This document shows positions 21,601 through 33,548 of a stretch of 64,000 bases of DNA, piece after piece (the stretch's first letter is position 1; the number at the start of each line of letters is the position of its first letter). The translations under genes were made by a program, and so were the position numbers. The notes under the pieces are model-generated. The model searched no databases, was not told the DNA's origin, and saw nothing but the letters and a program-made list of their open reading frames with translations. This stretch comes from Punica granatum (Eukaryota > Streptophyta > Magnoliopsida > Myrtales > Lythraceae): contig NC_045127.1 of assembly GCF_007655135.1 (NCBI RefSeq), positions 20,936,199-21,000,198 on the forward strand. Direction: 5' to 3'.

Positions 21601-23800
21601 TTTGAGTCAAGGTCAGCGGCCCTGGGTAGCCAAATGACCCCTCTAGGTGACTGTGGTGGTCGTTTGCTCCCAAAGTTATCGGGTCGACCCGTATAGTCCT
21701 ACAAAGATCATGGAAAACAGAGTGCGTCCTAGAAACTGGCCCGACTGGGTAGTTTTCGGGTCGGAATTCACCACGGTGGATCCCGATGGAATTTTGATGC
21801 AAGGTCAATGGTTCCTGACTCCTAACTCACATCTAGAGGTGACTGTAGTGGTCGTTTTCTGAAAAGAATCTCGGATCGACCTGATCAGCAAGAAAACTAC
21901 AGTAACAGAAATAAAAAATTTTGACCCGACTGAGTAGTCGGGCTGTTTCTTTGTGCTGGGCTAAAACCAACGGGTTTTTCTTGGATTTCTTGACTCCTTG
22001 ACACCCTAGGGTTGTGTGGGGAGGTGTTTGATGGGTTTTGACAACTCAAACCGACCCGGAAGGGCCTGAAACTCAGGTTGAAATTTTTGACACGAGAAGA
22101 GCAATTTTCTGATTCGGTTCTGTGGTGGCTGTTCCGATGGGTTAGAGGCTTCAAACTTAAAATCTAAGCTCGAAAATGGATAGAGGGGGTCGAAAACATA
22201 TGGGATATGAAGTTTGGTGAAGTTTGGATTTAAGTCGGGATGGTAAATACCATGATTCCGACTTAAGTCTTTGGTATTCTTGCTTGGTTTTTGGTTGAGG
22301 AAGCTTGAGAGCTTTTGAAGAGTGAGAAATGCTAGAGAGATGGCATGAAGTGAATTGTGATTAAGTTAATGACTTAAAGGATATATAAAGGCAAAGATTA
22401 AGTGTAATTAAGAGAAGAAAAGTGCAATTAGGGCTCTTGATTAGGAGGATCCGAATTTTTCAATGGAGATGAGGATGAATCTCCTCTTCATGAAGATGAG
22501 CCAAAATGCATTAATGTCATGGAATGTTATCTTGGATGATGGCTTGATATTTTCATGCAAGACAAGTGCAAGTTGGGTTACCACTTGCAAATTTCGGTTA
22601 GCCTTGTCAAAAGGAGGGGGAGGAAAATGCCGTGGGTCCCACACGGGTTGGAAGTGAGTCAAGGAAGTTCAGGTCTCAATTGATCGCTTGTTCGAGGCTC
22701 GTGACTCGAATTGAAGGTCGAATTGTCGATACACGCGAGAAAACGGATTTAATGAGCCTAAAATTGGCACTTTTCGTGGGAAAATGCCTCAGGTCCATAC
22801 GAGGCTCGAAAGCTGGTTTTGCTCGTTTCAGGTGACCAGAGCGAAATTAACCGCTTCTGACAGCATATCCTGTATTTGTGTCCCACGTTTGTCATTTTGA
22901 CATAAATTATCAGACAACGTGAACAATTGACTCTTAAGCCGGTAATGTAAATGTGGAGCCGGAGACGTCCTAAGAGTCCGAAGCCAGATTTTTCAGATTC
23001 CTTTCTGAGTTGCTTAGACGATTCAGAGATCACTGTGATCTCTGTTTGTCGAGAACGGACCTCTAAGGACTTGAAAAACGCATCTAAGATCTTTAAAGAA
23101 CTGCTTGGGAGGCCTATATGAGTTGTGTAATTCAGTCTGACGATTCCACTTTGAGCCTTGGAATGGCTAGCATTATGTAAGGTAGGCATCCGACGTCAAG
23201 TTTCCACAAAAAAGACCTATGGATATGGATTTCCACTGAAAATTGCCTTTTACACTCCTCGGAGTTACTTGGGAAACTAAAAAGGCTTTTGTTGTCTGTT
23301 TTGCCCAATTGCGTCTGTCCACTGGAGTTTTCAGGGCAGTTCATGATCAACTTCATTTGCCGTTATTCCGTCAGACTGGTCTCCGGTTATGCATTTCCGA
23401 AGAAGGGTATGCTTGTCATGTCGCTCGGAAGTCATTTGAAGTGTCAGTGTGGCTTCCAAGAGACAATCTGAAGCGCTGCTCATGCTTTGTATGCTTGTGG
23501 GGTATGGCCGCATCTGACATTTGGAATTAACTTTTCTCTGAGAAATAGGCATTTTTGGACTTCCACTGAAAAGTTGTTTGTATACAGAAAGTTGTTTTGT
23601 ATAGAACAAATGATTTGTGAAATGCGTTTGAAGACACTTTTCATCTGTTTAGCACTTATATGGATTTTTGGAGTCCAATATTGCCTATCTTCTGATGGTC
23701 GAGCGAATTATCGGAAAATAGGACTATCCACGGGATATTCTAAAAATGCCGATTTTGGATGTTATTAAACTCTTTAGTCACTCTGTTGGCTTTTGATGAT
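18669..23800 (-). repeat. LARD-family LTR, minus strand, truncated at its start
   Basis: It matches the LTR at 10207-15179 block by block from the CCGTACA end. It stops at GCTTTTGATGAT, about 174 bp short of the TGTCAG end, as judged from the fragment at 29441-29614. Confidence 0.8.
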
Positions 23801-26800
23801 TGTCAGCACCCCATTTTTGGCTCATCAAGTCAAACAATACATATCAGCAACGATCCAGACTATGACTTGAGCAGGAATACAAAAAACGGCTCGACAGAGC
23901 AAAAAATCACTATTCATCCTCGAGTCAGCAAAATTAAGCGGATGACATGTCCATACGACAGAAGGACTCCATGGGTCACCAAAAAGCCAACAGAGTGACT
24001 AGAGAGCTCAACAACATCTAAAACCGGCATTTTTAGTATACCACATGGACAGTTCTATTTTCTGATAGTTCGCTTGACCATCGGAAGATAACTAATATTG
24101 GACTTCAAAAATTCGCATCAGTGTCAAACAAATAAAAAGTGTCTTTAAATGCATTTTGTAAATCATCTGCTCTATACAGAACAACTTTTTGTATACATAC
24201 AACATTTCAGTGGAATTCCAAAAATGCCGGTTTTCCGGAGAAAAGTTTATTCCAAATGTCAGATGCAGCCATGCCCCACAAGCATACAGAGCATGAACAG
24301 TGCTTCAGATTGTCTCATGGAAGCCATACAGATACTTCAAGTGACTTCCGAGTGATAAAATATGCATACCCCTCTTCGGAAGTGCATAGTCGGAGACTGG
24401 TCTGACGGAATAATGGCAAACGAAGTTAACCCTGTATTGCCCTGAAAACTCCAGCGAACAAACGCAATTGGGCAAAATAGATAGCAAAACCCTTTTTGGT
24501 TTCCCGAGTAACCTCCAAGGAGCATAAAAGGTCATTTTCAGTGGAAATCCATATTCGGAGGTCCTCTTTGGGGAAACTTGACGCCGAATGCCTACCGTAC
24601 ACAGTACTAGCCTTCCCAAGGCTCAATGTGGAATCGTCGGAATGAAATACACAACTCATCGAGGCCTCTCGAGTAGTGCTTTAAAGGTCTCAGTTGCACT
24701 TTTCAAGTCCTTAGAGGTCCAATATCGACAAACAGAGATCACAGTGATCTCCGAAGCGCATAAGCAACTCATAAAACAATCTGAGAAATCTAGTTTCGGC
24801 CTCCTAGGACGTGTTCGGCTCCACATTTGCATTATCGGCTTAAGGGTCAACTATTCGGTCTGATTGACAATGCCCGTCAAAATGACCAATGCAGGATGCA
24901 GACATGAGATACATTCTCAAAAATGGCTAACTTTGCTCCAATCGCCCGAAATGAGCAAAACCAGCCACCGAGCCCAAAAACCACACGGGCATTCCCACAG
25001 GCATAATGGACAATTTTGGGCTCGTTTGAACCGTTTCCGCGCTCACATTGACAAAACACCAAAGACTTAAGTCGGAATCATGGTATTTACCATCCCGGCT
25101 TAAATCCAAAATTCACCAAACTTCATATCCCACATGTTTTCGACCCCCTCTATCCATTTCTAAGCTTAGATTTTAAGTTTGAAGCCTCCAACCCATCGGA
25201 ACAGCTCAATACAAAACCGAACAGAAAAATTGCCCTTCTCGGGTAAGATTTTCTAACTAGGGTTTCAAGGTCTTCCGGGTCGGTTTGAGTTGTCAAAACC
25301 CATAAAACACCTCCCCACACAACCCTAGGATGTCAAGGAGTCAAGAAATCCAAGAAAAACCCGTCGATTTTAGCCTAGCACGAAGAAACAGCCCGACTGC
25401 CTAGTCGGGTTGACATTTCTGACTATTTGTGCGGTTTTCTTACAGATCGGGTCGATCCGAGACCCTTTTCACCAAACGACCACCACCATAACCTTCGGAG
25501 GTGAGTTAGGAGTCGGGAGCTGTTGACTTTGCATCAAAATTCTATCGGGATCCATCGTGGTGAATTCCGACCCGAAAATTGCCCAGTTAGGCCAGTTTCC
25601 AGGACGCACTATGTTTTCCTTGATCTTTGCAAGACTATACGGGTCGACCCGATAACTCTGGGAGCAAACGACCACCACAGTCACCTAAAGGGGTCCCTTG
25701 GCTACCCAAGACCGATGACCTTGCCTCAAAGTTCCATTGAGAGCCTCCGTGGTGACGTCCGACCCAACTTGTTCCAGTCGGGTCTATTCAGTGTTCCAGC
25801 TGGGTCTGTTTGTGCCTTTCGGGTTTGTTCAACGAAAAACAACCCAAATTATTGTTGTGTTTATGGGGGTTATAAGTGATTTTATGCATGTTTTCACTTT
25901 CAATTTTTAATTTTTTGCAATTTTAATGTTATATCATGCATCTTTATCATCGTTTAACGTGCTAGCATGTCGGAAAACATTTAAATCGAAGTCGAGGAGA
26001 CCGATTTAAACCCGAACGACCAAAGAGGCTCATGGGTTTCCTTTGAGGAAAGGTAACCGTGACCCCTTTGTTGGTTTTTCGGGTTATAACCGGTTTCCTT
26101 GCCCCGATGTGAGTTGATTCCCTAAACTTTATGTTTTCCGGCATCTATGGATCCGGTATTGTTTTATCGATTCCATAAATAACGTGTTTGTGCATGTTTG
26201 TATGTTTAAATGCGTTTTCCAAATCATGGCGATACCGACTTTTGTTAAATACGTGTTACTTACCGTGTTTAACATTTGAGCATGCGAGAAATAGTTGAAA
26301 TTGGGTTAAAGAGAACGCTTGAAACCCAAAATGGGTCGGGGAAACCCACGGCTATTCCCAAGAGAAAAGAGCTGAGAGTTCTTTGACCTTATTCGGGTAA
26401 AAAATGGTCTCTTTACCTCGATGAAATCAATTTCTCGGATTTTGTGCAAATTGCAAAATTTCAATATTGTCGCAAATCCCACATGTTAACCACTTTAAAA
26501 CATTGTTTTTAAAACAAAATGCATGAATTCATGTATAGGTGACTCTTTTGTTGGGTTTCGAGGGTATTTTGGTAATTTGACCAAATTATCCTCGACCTTC
26601 CTGGACCCGTCTTAGTCGACGTGTCATGAATTCTTTTCATTAAATTAACCTTTTTGGGCACTCAGACTCCATTCAGTGGATCAATCCATGATTTGTCTGA
26701 TTGTTTGTAACTCGCACTTTTACTGTATTCGGCATTTAATTTTAAGCTGTAAATCCACAAATGGGTTAATTGGGACGCTCACATAATTAAACCCACTTCA

Positions 26801-28259
26801 CACTGACAAAGTTTGCATGAATCGGCAATTAACTGATGACTCGCGTCGATGAGTTGTCAAATGACGTCAGTGTCATTTTCAAAACTTGTCTATTTCAAAA
26901 CTCGAAATGCACAGTCTGATGTGGCACGGACGTCAAGAAAGGACTTCTATGTCTCAACTTGAGTTTTTACCTGATTTCAAGTAACTCAGTTCAGGATACA
27001 GAAGATCTGTTTAGATCACTTCCGATTAGATCGACCGGTTCTTTGACTTTTTCGGGGTTCTTGCACAACCCTGGACGATCTAGGGAGTTGGTCGACACCG
27101 GCTACAGGCCGAGGTGGCCCGCACTGCGAAGTTTCCCTTTTCTGAAAACAATTTTCAAATAAAGGGCAGAATCGTCTTTTCACAATTCAGCGACACCCCT
27201 AGGGTTAGCTTGACAGACACACTACAGTATCAGGATAAGAATAGGCTATCTGTTCATGTGCAGGTTCATATGCATGATGAGTAGCTGTCATCCTATCGTA
27301 GACTCGGGTAACTAGAACGGTTATCTCTATCACAAAACATGCAAAATGCTTATTAACCTTTCACTCGACCTAACTAAAACCTAGATAATGGTTAGGAGGA
27401 ATTCTAGATTTCAAATCTAGAGTCAAAGCACGAGTTTGGCTAATTCAGTGGAAATTCAGTGTCACAATACTGAACAACTGTAAAAGCAATCCACACACAC
27501 GAGATTTGACTCTCTTTGTCAAGTTCTCAAAACAAAGCCGAATACAAAATGTTTTGCACGATTGCTTGTTTAACATATGGCATTTGCTTGCAAAATATCT
27601 CTGGGTTAATAATTTGTTAATCCACATAAACTCGGCAATAACAAACACATTATCTGCAATATGCATGTTGTTTGTTACTTTTCTACTATTGCTTGTCCAT
27701 GCGAGTCGAGCCCGACCCATAGGATGCATTGCACTTAGGGTTCAACGCCCTAACCATCAGTCACGAGGTCGAATGCCCCATTCACTAAGAGCGCTTGAAT
27801 TTCAATTTTTCGGTGTTTCCTTAAACTCACGGCGAGTTGGAGCGGAATAGTAACCAAAAGCGAACTTACTGGGATTCGATCATTTGTAATTTGTATTTAT
27901 TGTTTTTCTAAGAGCATTGTAAGGATTCTACTTTGTACATTTATTATGTAAGAATCCCAGTCTGTGAGCAAATGGTCCGAGAGTCGAACTAATCGAATCG
28001 GTCCAATGCTTGCCCAGACAAGAGTATTCCCAAGATTTCGCGATTCCGGTTCACATAGGAATTCAAACATCATAGTTTGATGAACTGTGACGCAAGATTG
28101 TGAACCGAGTCCCCGACACATGGGTCTATTTCTCTCTCGACTTCTCAACCGACATCATTTAGTTCACCGAATTTTCAGTGTCAAAACGTGTACGCCGAGC
28201 GCAACCTAATTCACGTGGTAAATAAAAACAGCAAGCCTAGCAAACCAAAGTACCGAAAG
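23801..28259 (+). repeat. LARD-family LTR in inverted orientation, truncated at its end
   Basis: It begins exactly at TGTCAGCACCCC and follows the LTR order to GTACCGAAAG. About 278 bp of the usual end is missing (compare 49672-49949). A block of several hundred bases around 25060 is also absent compared with the minus copy. From 23975 on it is complementary to 18942-23800. Confidence 0.8.
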
Positions 28260-29614
28260 TTGAGAGAGAAATAGATAGAGGGAAAACAATTTTCTGGTTC
28301 GGTTTTATAGTGTCTGTTCTGATGGGTTAGAGGTTTCAAACTTAAAATCTAATCTCGGAAATGGATAGAGGGGTTCGAAAACATGTGGGATATGAAGTTT
28401 GGTGAAGTTTGGATTTAAGCCAGGATGGTAAATACTATGATTCCGAAGTCTTTGGTTTTCTTGCTTGGTTTTTGCTTGAGGAAGCTTGAGAGCTTTTGAA
28501 GAGTGAGAAATGCTAGAGAGATGGCATGAAGTGAGTTGTGATTAAGTTAATGACTTAAAGGATATAGAAAGGCAAAGATTAAGTGTAATTAAGAGAAGAA
28601 AAGTGCAATTAAGGCTCTTGATTAGGGGGATCCGAATTTTTCAACGGAGATGAGGATGAATCTCCTCCATGCATTCTTCATGAAGATGAGCCAAAATGCA
28701 TTAATGTCATGGAGTGTTATCTTGGATGATGGCTTGATATTTTCATGAAAGACAAGTGCAAGTTGGGTTGCCACTTGCAAATTTCGGCTACTTGTCAAGA
28801 GGAGGGGAAAGAAGATGTCGTGGATCCCACACTGGTTGGAGGTGAGTCGAGGAAGTTCGGGTCTCGATTGATCGCGTGTTCAAGGCTCGTGACTCGAATT
28901 GAATGTCAAATTGTCGATATACGCGAGAAAACGGATTTAATGAGCCCAAGATTGGCACTTTTCGTGGGAAAATGTCTCGGGTCCATACGAGGCTCAGAAG
29001 TCGATTTTGCTCGTTTCAGGTAACCAGAGTGAAGTAAATCGCTTCTGACAGTATATCCTGTATTTGCATCCCACGTTGGTCATTTTGACATAAATTGTTA
29101 GACAATGTGAACAATTGACCCTTAAGTTGGTAATGCAAATGTGGAACCGGAGTCGTCCTAGGAGTCCGAAGCCGGATTTTTCAGATTGCTTTCTGAGTTG
29201 CTTGGACGATTCAAAGATCACTGTGATCTCTGTTTGTCGAGAACGGACCTCTAAGGACTTGAAAAACGCATCTAAGACCTTTAATTTGTTTAGCACTGAT
29301 GTGGATTTTTGGAGTCTAATATTGGCTATTTTCCGATGGTCGAGCGAACTATCGAAAAATAGGACTGTCCACGTGGTATTCTGAAAATACCGATTTTGGA
29401 TATTGTTGAACTCTCTAGTCACTCTATCGGCTTTTGATGATTAATGAAGTTTTTCAATTGTTTGCCCATGTCATCCGCTTGACTCTACTGACTTAAGGGT
29501 GAATAGTGATTTCTTGCTCTGTTGAGCCTTCTTCTGTATCAATACTCAAGTCGTGGCCTGAATCATTGTTGATATACATTGCTTGAATGGGTGTGCCAAA
29601 ATGGGGTGCTGACA
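28260..29614 (-). repeat. LARD-family LTR fragment with patchwork junction
   Basis: The first bases (28260-28274) resemble the GAGAGAGAAATAG stretch near 19070. The following bases jump to sequence like 22095 onward. The fragment then runs to the LTR end at 29614 with an internal deletion at about 29283 relative to 23090-23640. Such short filler at a junction is typical of repair by end joining or template switching. Confidence 0.7.
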
Positions 29615-30557
29615 ATGAGGACAAGGTGAAAGCAATTAAAGATCGGCCGACGCCAAAATCCGCAACCGAGGTAAGAAGTTTTCATGGTCTAGCCAGCTTT
29701 TATTGGCGATTTGTGCGGGATTTTAGCACGTTGGCTGCACCATTGACGAAAGTTGTTAAGAAATATATTGGTTTCAAATGGGGAGTCGAGCAAGGGCAGA
29801 CATTTAATTTGATTAAGAAAAGGCTTTGTACTGCACCTTTATTGGTTTTACCAGATTTTTTGAAAACTTTTAGGATGGAATATGATGCTTCCGGGATCGG
29901 TATAGGTACTGTGTTGATGCAGGAAAAATGACAGATTGCCTACTTTAGTGAGAAGCTAAATGGAGCTGCTTTGAATTATTCTACATATGACAAGGAACTC
30001 TATGCTTTGGTCCGCACATTGGAGACGTGGCAGCACTACTTGTGGTCGAAGGAATTTATCATGCGCACGGACCACGAATCATTGAAGCATTTGAAAGGGC
30101 AAAGCAAGCTGAATCGAAGACATGCCAAGTGGGTCGAATTCATAGAGAAGTTTCCATACGTGATTCAGTACAAGCAAGGAAAGGAAAACGGGGTAGCTGA
30201 TGCATCATCACAGAGGTATGTTTTTATCTCTACTAATGCATTATGGGTCATTTCGGAGTAGTTAAAACTTTAGATATTTTGAGAGAACATTTCTTTTGGC
30301 CGCATATAAAGAGATATGTGGAGAGCATTTGCCCTAAATGTGTTACTTGTAAGAAGGCAAAATCAACAGTCAAACCCCATGGAATGTATATGCCTTTACT
30401 TGTTCCTAATGTGCCTTTGACTGATTTATCCATGGATTTCATCCTAGGATTGCCTATGTCTAGTAAAGGACGACATTCCATTTTCGTAGTTGTGGATCAA
30501 TTTCTAAGATGGCTCATTTTATTCCATGCACATATTGCTGATTTGTCCTTTAGAGAG
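29615..30557 (+). pseudogene. CRM-like RT end, RNase H and integrase start (array unit 1)
   Basis: Continuation of the gene left at 18668. The RT connection ([19 protein letters not shown]) leads to RNase H with its acidic residues: Asp in YDASGIG, Glu in KELYALV, Asp in TDHESLK and Asp in VADASSQ. A TGA at about 29929 splits the frame. Near 30232 a deletion removes the segment between RNase H and integrase (ISTN joins ALWVI). The integrase zinc module follows ([16 protein letters not shown], then CPKCVTCKK), and the first core Asp in DLSMDF. A frame error near 30500 alters the rest. It is cut at 30557 by a solo LTR. Confidence 0.9.
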
Positions 30558-31324
30558 TGTACGGACCCGAATGTGGACTCTCGTCAGGGCCCGCATGCGC
30601 GCGACCTGAAATCGCATGACTTGGGAGTGTTCCACCTTCTCGTGGGGACGGGTGACGGACACGCGTGAGAAGGAGTCGTCACTTATCATTTTACGACCCG
30701 AAGGTCGAGGGCGGATAAGTTACCCGGGTTTGGAGGTATGGAACACCTAGTTGTTGTTAAGGCATTGGTCTATTCGGAACCTGAAAGTCTGAATTCGAGG
30801 GTTCACATTACGTGTGGGCCTATATCCCGCACACCCTTTCGGTACTCTGGTTTGCTAGGCTTGCATGTTTTATTATTTAACGCATGAATTAAGTTGCGCT
30901 CGGCTCGCACGTTTTGACACCGTAAGTTCGACGAATCAAACAATATCGATTGAGAAGGCCGAGAGAGAAGTAAATCTGTGTGTCAAGGAATTGATTCTCA
31001 ATCTCGCGTTACAGTTCATCAAACCATGGAGGTTGAATCCCTGCGTGAACCAGAACAGTGAGATCTTGGATTTACTTTCCATTAGGCAAGCATTAGACCG
31101 ACTCAATTAATTCGACTCTCGGACCGTTCGCTTACCAACTGGAATTCTTACAGAATGAATATACAGAATAAAATCTTTACAATGCCCTCGAAAATACAAC
31201 AAAATATAACTTACAAATAGCCGAATTCCAGTCGACTCGCGTTCAATTATTATTCCTCTCCAACTCACCATGAGTTTAAGGAAAAGACCGAAGAACTGAA
31301 ATTCGATGTACGCTCTCACTGAAT

Positions 31325-31397
31325 AGGGCGTTGGACCCTGTGAGTGATGATTAGGGCGTTTGACCCTGTGATCGATGATTAGGGCGTTGAACCCTAA
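31325..31397. repeat. 28-bp triplet of AGGGCGTT units
   Basis: Three tandem units start at 31325, 31353 and 31381, each beginning AGGGCGTT and containing ACCCT. The solo LTR at 44710 also has three units (about 49114-49188, reversed), while the LTRs at 1 and 10207 have two, so copy number varies within the family. Confidence 0.75.
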
Positions 31398-33339
31398 TAT
31401 TATTCAACCTAGGGATCAGGCTCGACCTGTATGGCAAGCAAGTGCGGAAAGATAGCACCTAAGATGTTAATAACAGACAAGGTGTTTGTTATTGTCAAGT
31501 GTACGTGTTTTAACAAATTGTTGATCCGGGGTATTTTGGCATGCAAATCCTACCCTAGACAAACAAGCACGTACCAATGTTTTAGTATTCGGCTTTGGTT
31601 TGAGAACTTGACATGTCGGGTGTCCACAGTCAAGTTTCGTGTGTGTGGATTGCTTTTACAGTGATTTGATGTTGTGACACTGAATTCATCCAAAAACTCG
31701 TGTTTTGACTCTAAGTTTGGAACCTAGAGTTCCATCTTACCATTTCTAGTGTTTGGTTAGATCGAGTGAAAAGATTAGTCAAGTAATTGTATTTTGATGC
31801 AGAATACCCGACTAGCACCCTGAACTATGCTAGGATGACAAAAACTCATCAATGGGAATAAGAAAGGCTATGCAGGTAGCCCGTTCCTTTTCCGATACCA
31901 TCGTGTTTCCATCAAACTAACCCCGGGGTGTCGCTAAATCACAAAATGATGTTCTTGCCCTTGATTTGAAAATGTATTTTCAGAAAAGGGAAACAACGCA
32001 ATACGGGCCACCTCGGCCTGTAACTGGTGTTGACCAATTCCTTGGATCTTTCAGGGTTATGCGAGAACACCGTAAAAACCAAAGATTTGGTCGATCTATC
32101 CGGAAGTGGTCTAAAAGGAGCTTTTGTATCCCGACCTGAATTACTTGAAGTCAGGTGAAACTCAAGTCAAAACACACAAGTTTCTCCTAGATATCCATGT
32201 TACTTTGTATTGCATGTCTCGGGTTTGGAAGTATGCATATTTTGAAAAGGGCATTAACACCATTTTGTAATTCGTCGACGCGAGTTACAGATTAATGTCA
32301 AATTCGCGCAAAGTTGTTTAAATTGAATGAATTAACCGTGTGAGCATCCCGATTAACCCGTTCGTGAAATTAATGCTTAAGGGTTGTGCCGAATGCATTA
32401 ATTATGAAAACAATTCGTGACTCAGCGACCAAGACGATTCCATAAGGATCGAGGATAATTTGGTCCAATGACCGAAAATACGCTCATAACCGAATGGACC
32501 CAAATGAGTCATCGATTCCCGAATCCATGCATGTTTTGTTTGGAAAAGACCTTTTCATGCGACATTGCGACAATAATGTAGATTGCAAATTACACAAAAT
32601 CCGAGAACGGACTTAAAACGGGGAGAGGAAGGCTCGTGCAACCCGTACGAGTCTAAGAGTCTCTTGGCCATTTTTCCTTGGAGGAAACCGAGAGGTCTCA
32701 TGGCTCACATCGAGTTCCACGAGTTTTTCCCATCTCGTTTTGAATCATTTCTCGCATGCTCAAACAACAAACACGATAAATGACACGATTAACAAAGCCA
32801 ATATTGTCAAGAGTTTAGAAAACGCATTCAAGCATACAAACATGCACAAACACGTTATTTACGGAATCGATAAAACAATACTGGCTCCATGGATGCGGGA
32901 AAACATAAAAATTCGGGAAACAACTCAAATCGGGGCAAGGAAACCGTTCTTGACCCAAAAAGGTCAAGAATACCCTCGATTACCTCTCCAAGAGGTTAAT
33001 TTGAGAGGTATCTCGGCTTTTCCGGGTCGATATGGTTTTCTCGACTTCGATTTAAACATTTCCCGACATGCTAGCATGTATTACGATAATAAACATGCAT
33101 GATATAATATTGAAATTGCATAAAAATTAAAACTTGCAAGTAAAACATGCATAAAATCAACTTATAACTCCGTAAACACAACAAAAACGTAAAATTCCTA
33201 GCTCCTGTAAGTCGAGAATGGTCATACCTAGTCCCGGGATGCGGGATGGGACTGTTAGAAGTTGGGTTGGACCATTGATGGGTCAGGTTTGGGCTGTTTT
33301 TCGTTGAATAGACCCGGATGGCAGCAACAGGCCCGTCTG

Positions 33340-33548
33340 GAGCAATTTGACCGGACTGGGCACCCAGGAGAAAACAGGCCGGTTTGGGCAGCTCGGGTGG
33401 CTTTTCGGAGAGTTCTCAACTGTTTCAGAAAGCTAACAGGATGCTTAACATCCCTGCGGTCGTTTTAGGAGGATAGCACGCGTGGATTTTTCGGAAATCG
33501 AAAGCAAATTCAGGTCAGTATACAGAAAACAGACCCACCTAGGCCAGA
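33340..33548. other. Segment private to one LARD-family solo LTR
   Basis: The neighbouring LTR sequence (GACCCG...GACCCGACTGGCACAAG) is interrupted here by about 200 bp absent at the matching place in the copies at 12690, 21540 and 47120. I found no clear terminal repeats or target duplication, so it may be an ancestral block lost in the others. Confidence 0.5.

Larger units (their letters stand above)
18669..29614 (-). mobile_element. Rearranged LARD-family insertion with inverted LTRs
   Basis: The outer ends are those of a minus-strand LARD-family element (TGTACAG at left, GCTGACA at right), and the 5-bp duplication ATGAG (18664-18668, 29615-29619) shows a single insertion into the RT gene. 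Inside are a minus-strand LTR (18669-23800), a plus-strand LTR joined head-on to it (23801-28259) and a second minus-strand LTR fragment (28260-29614). No interior with primer site is left. The most economical view is an element whose interior was lost when an inverted LTR was captured. Confidence 0.8.
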
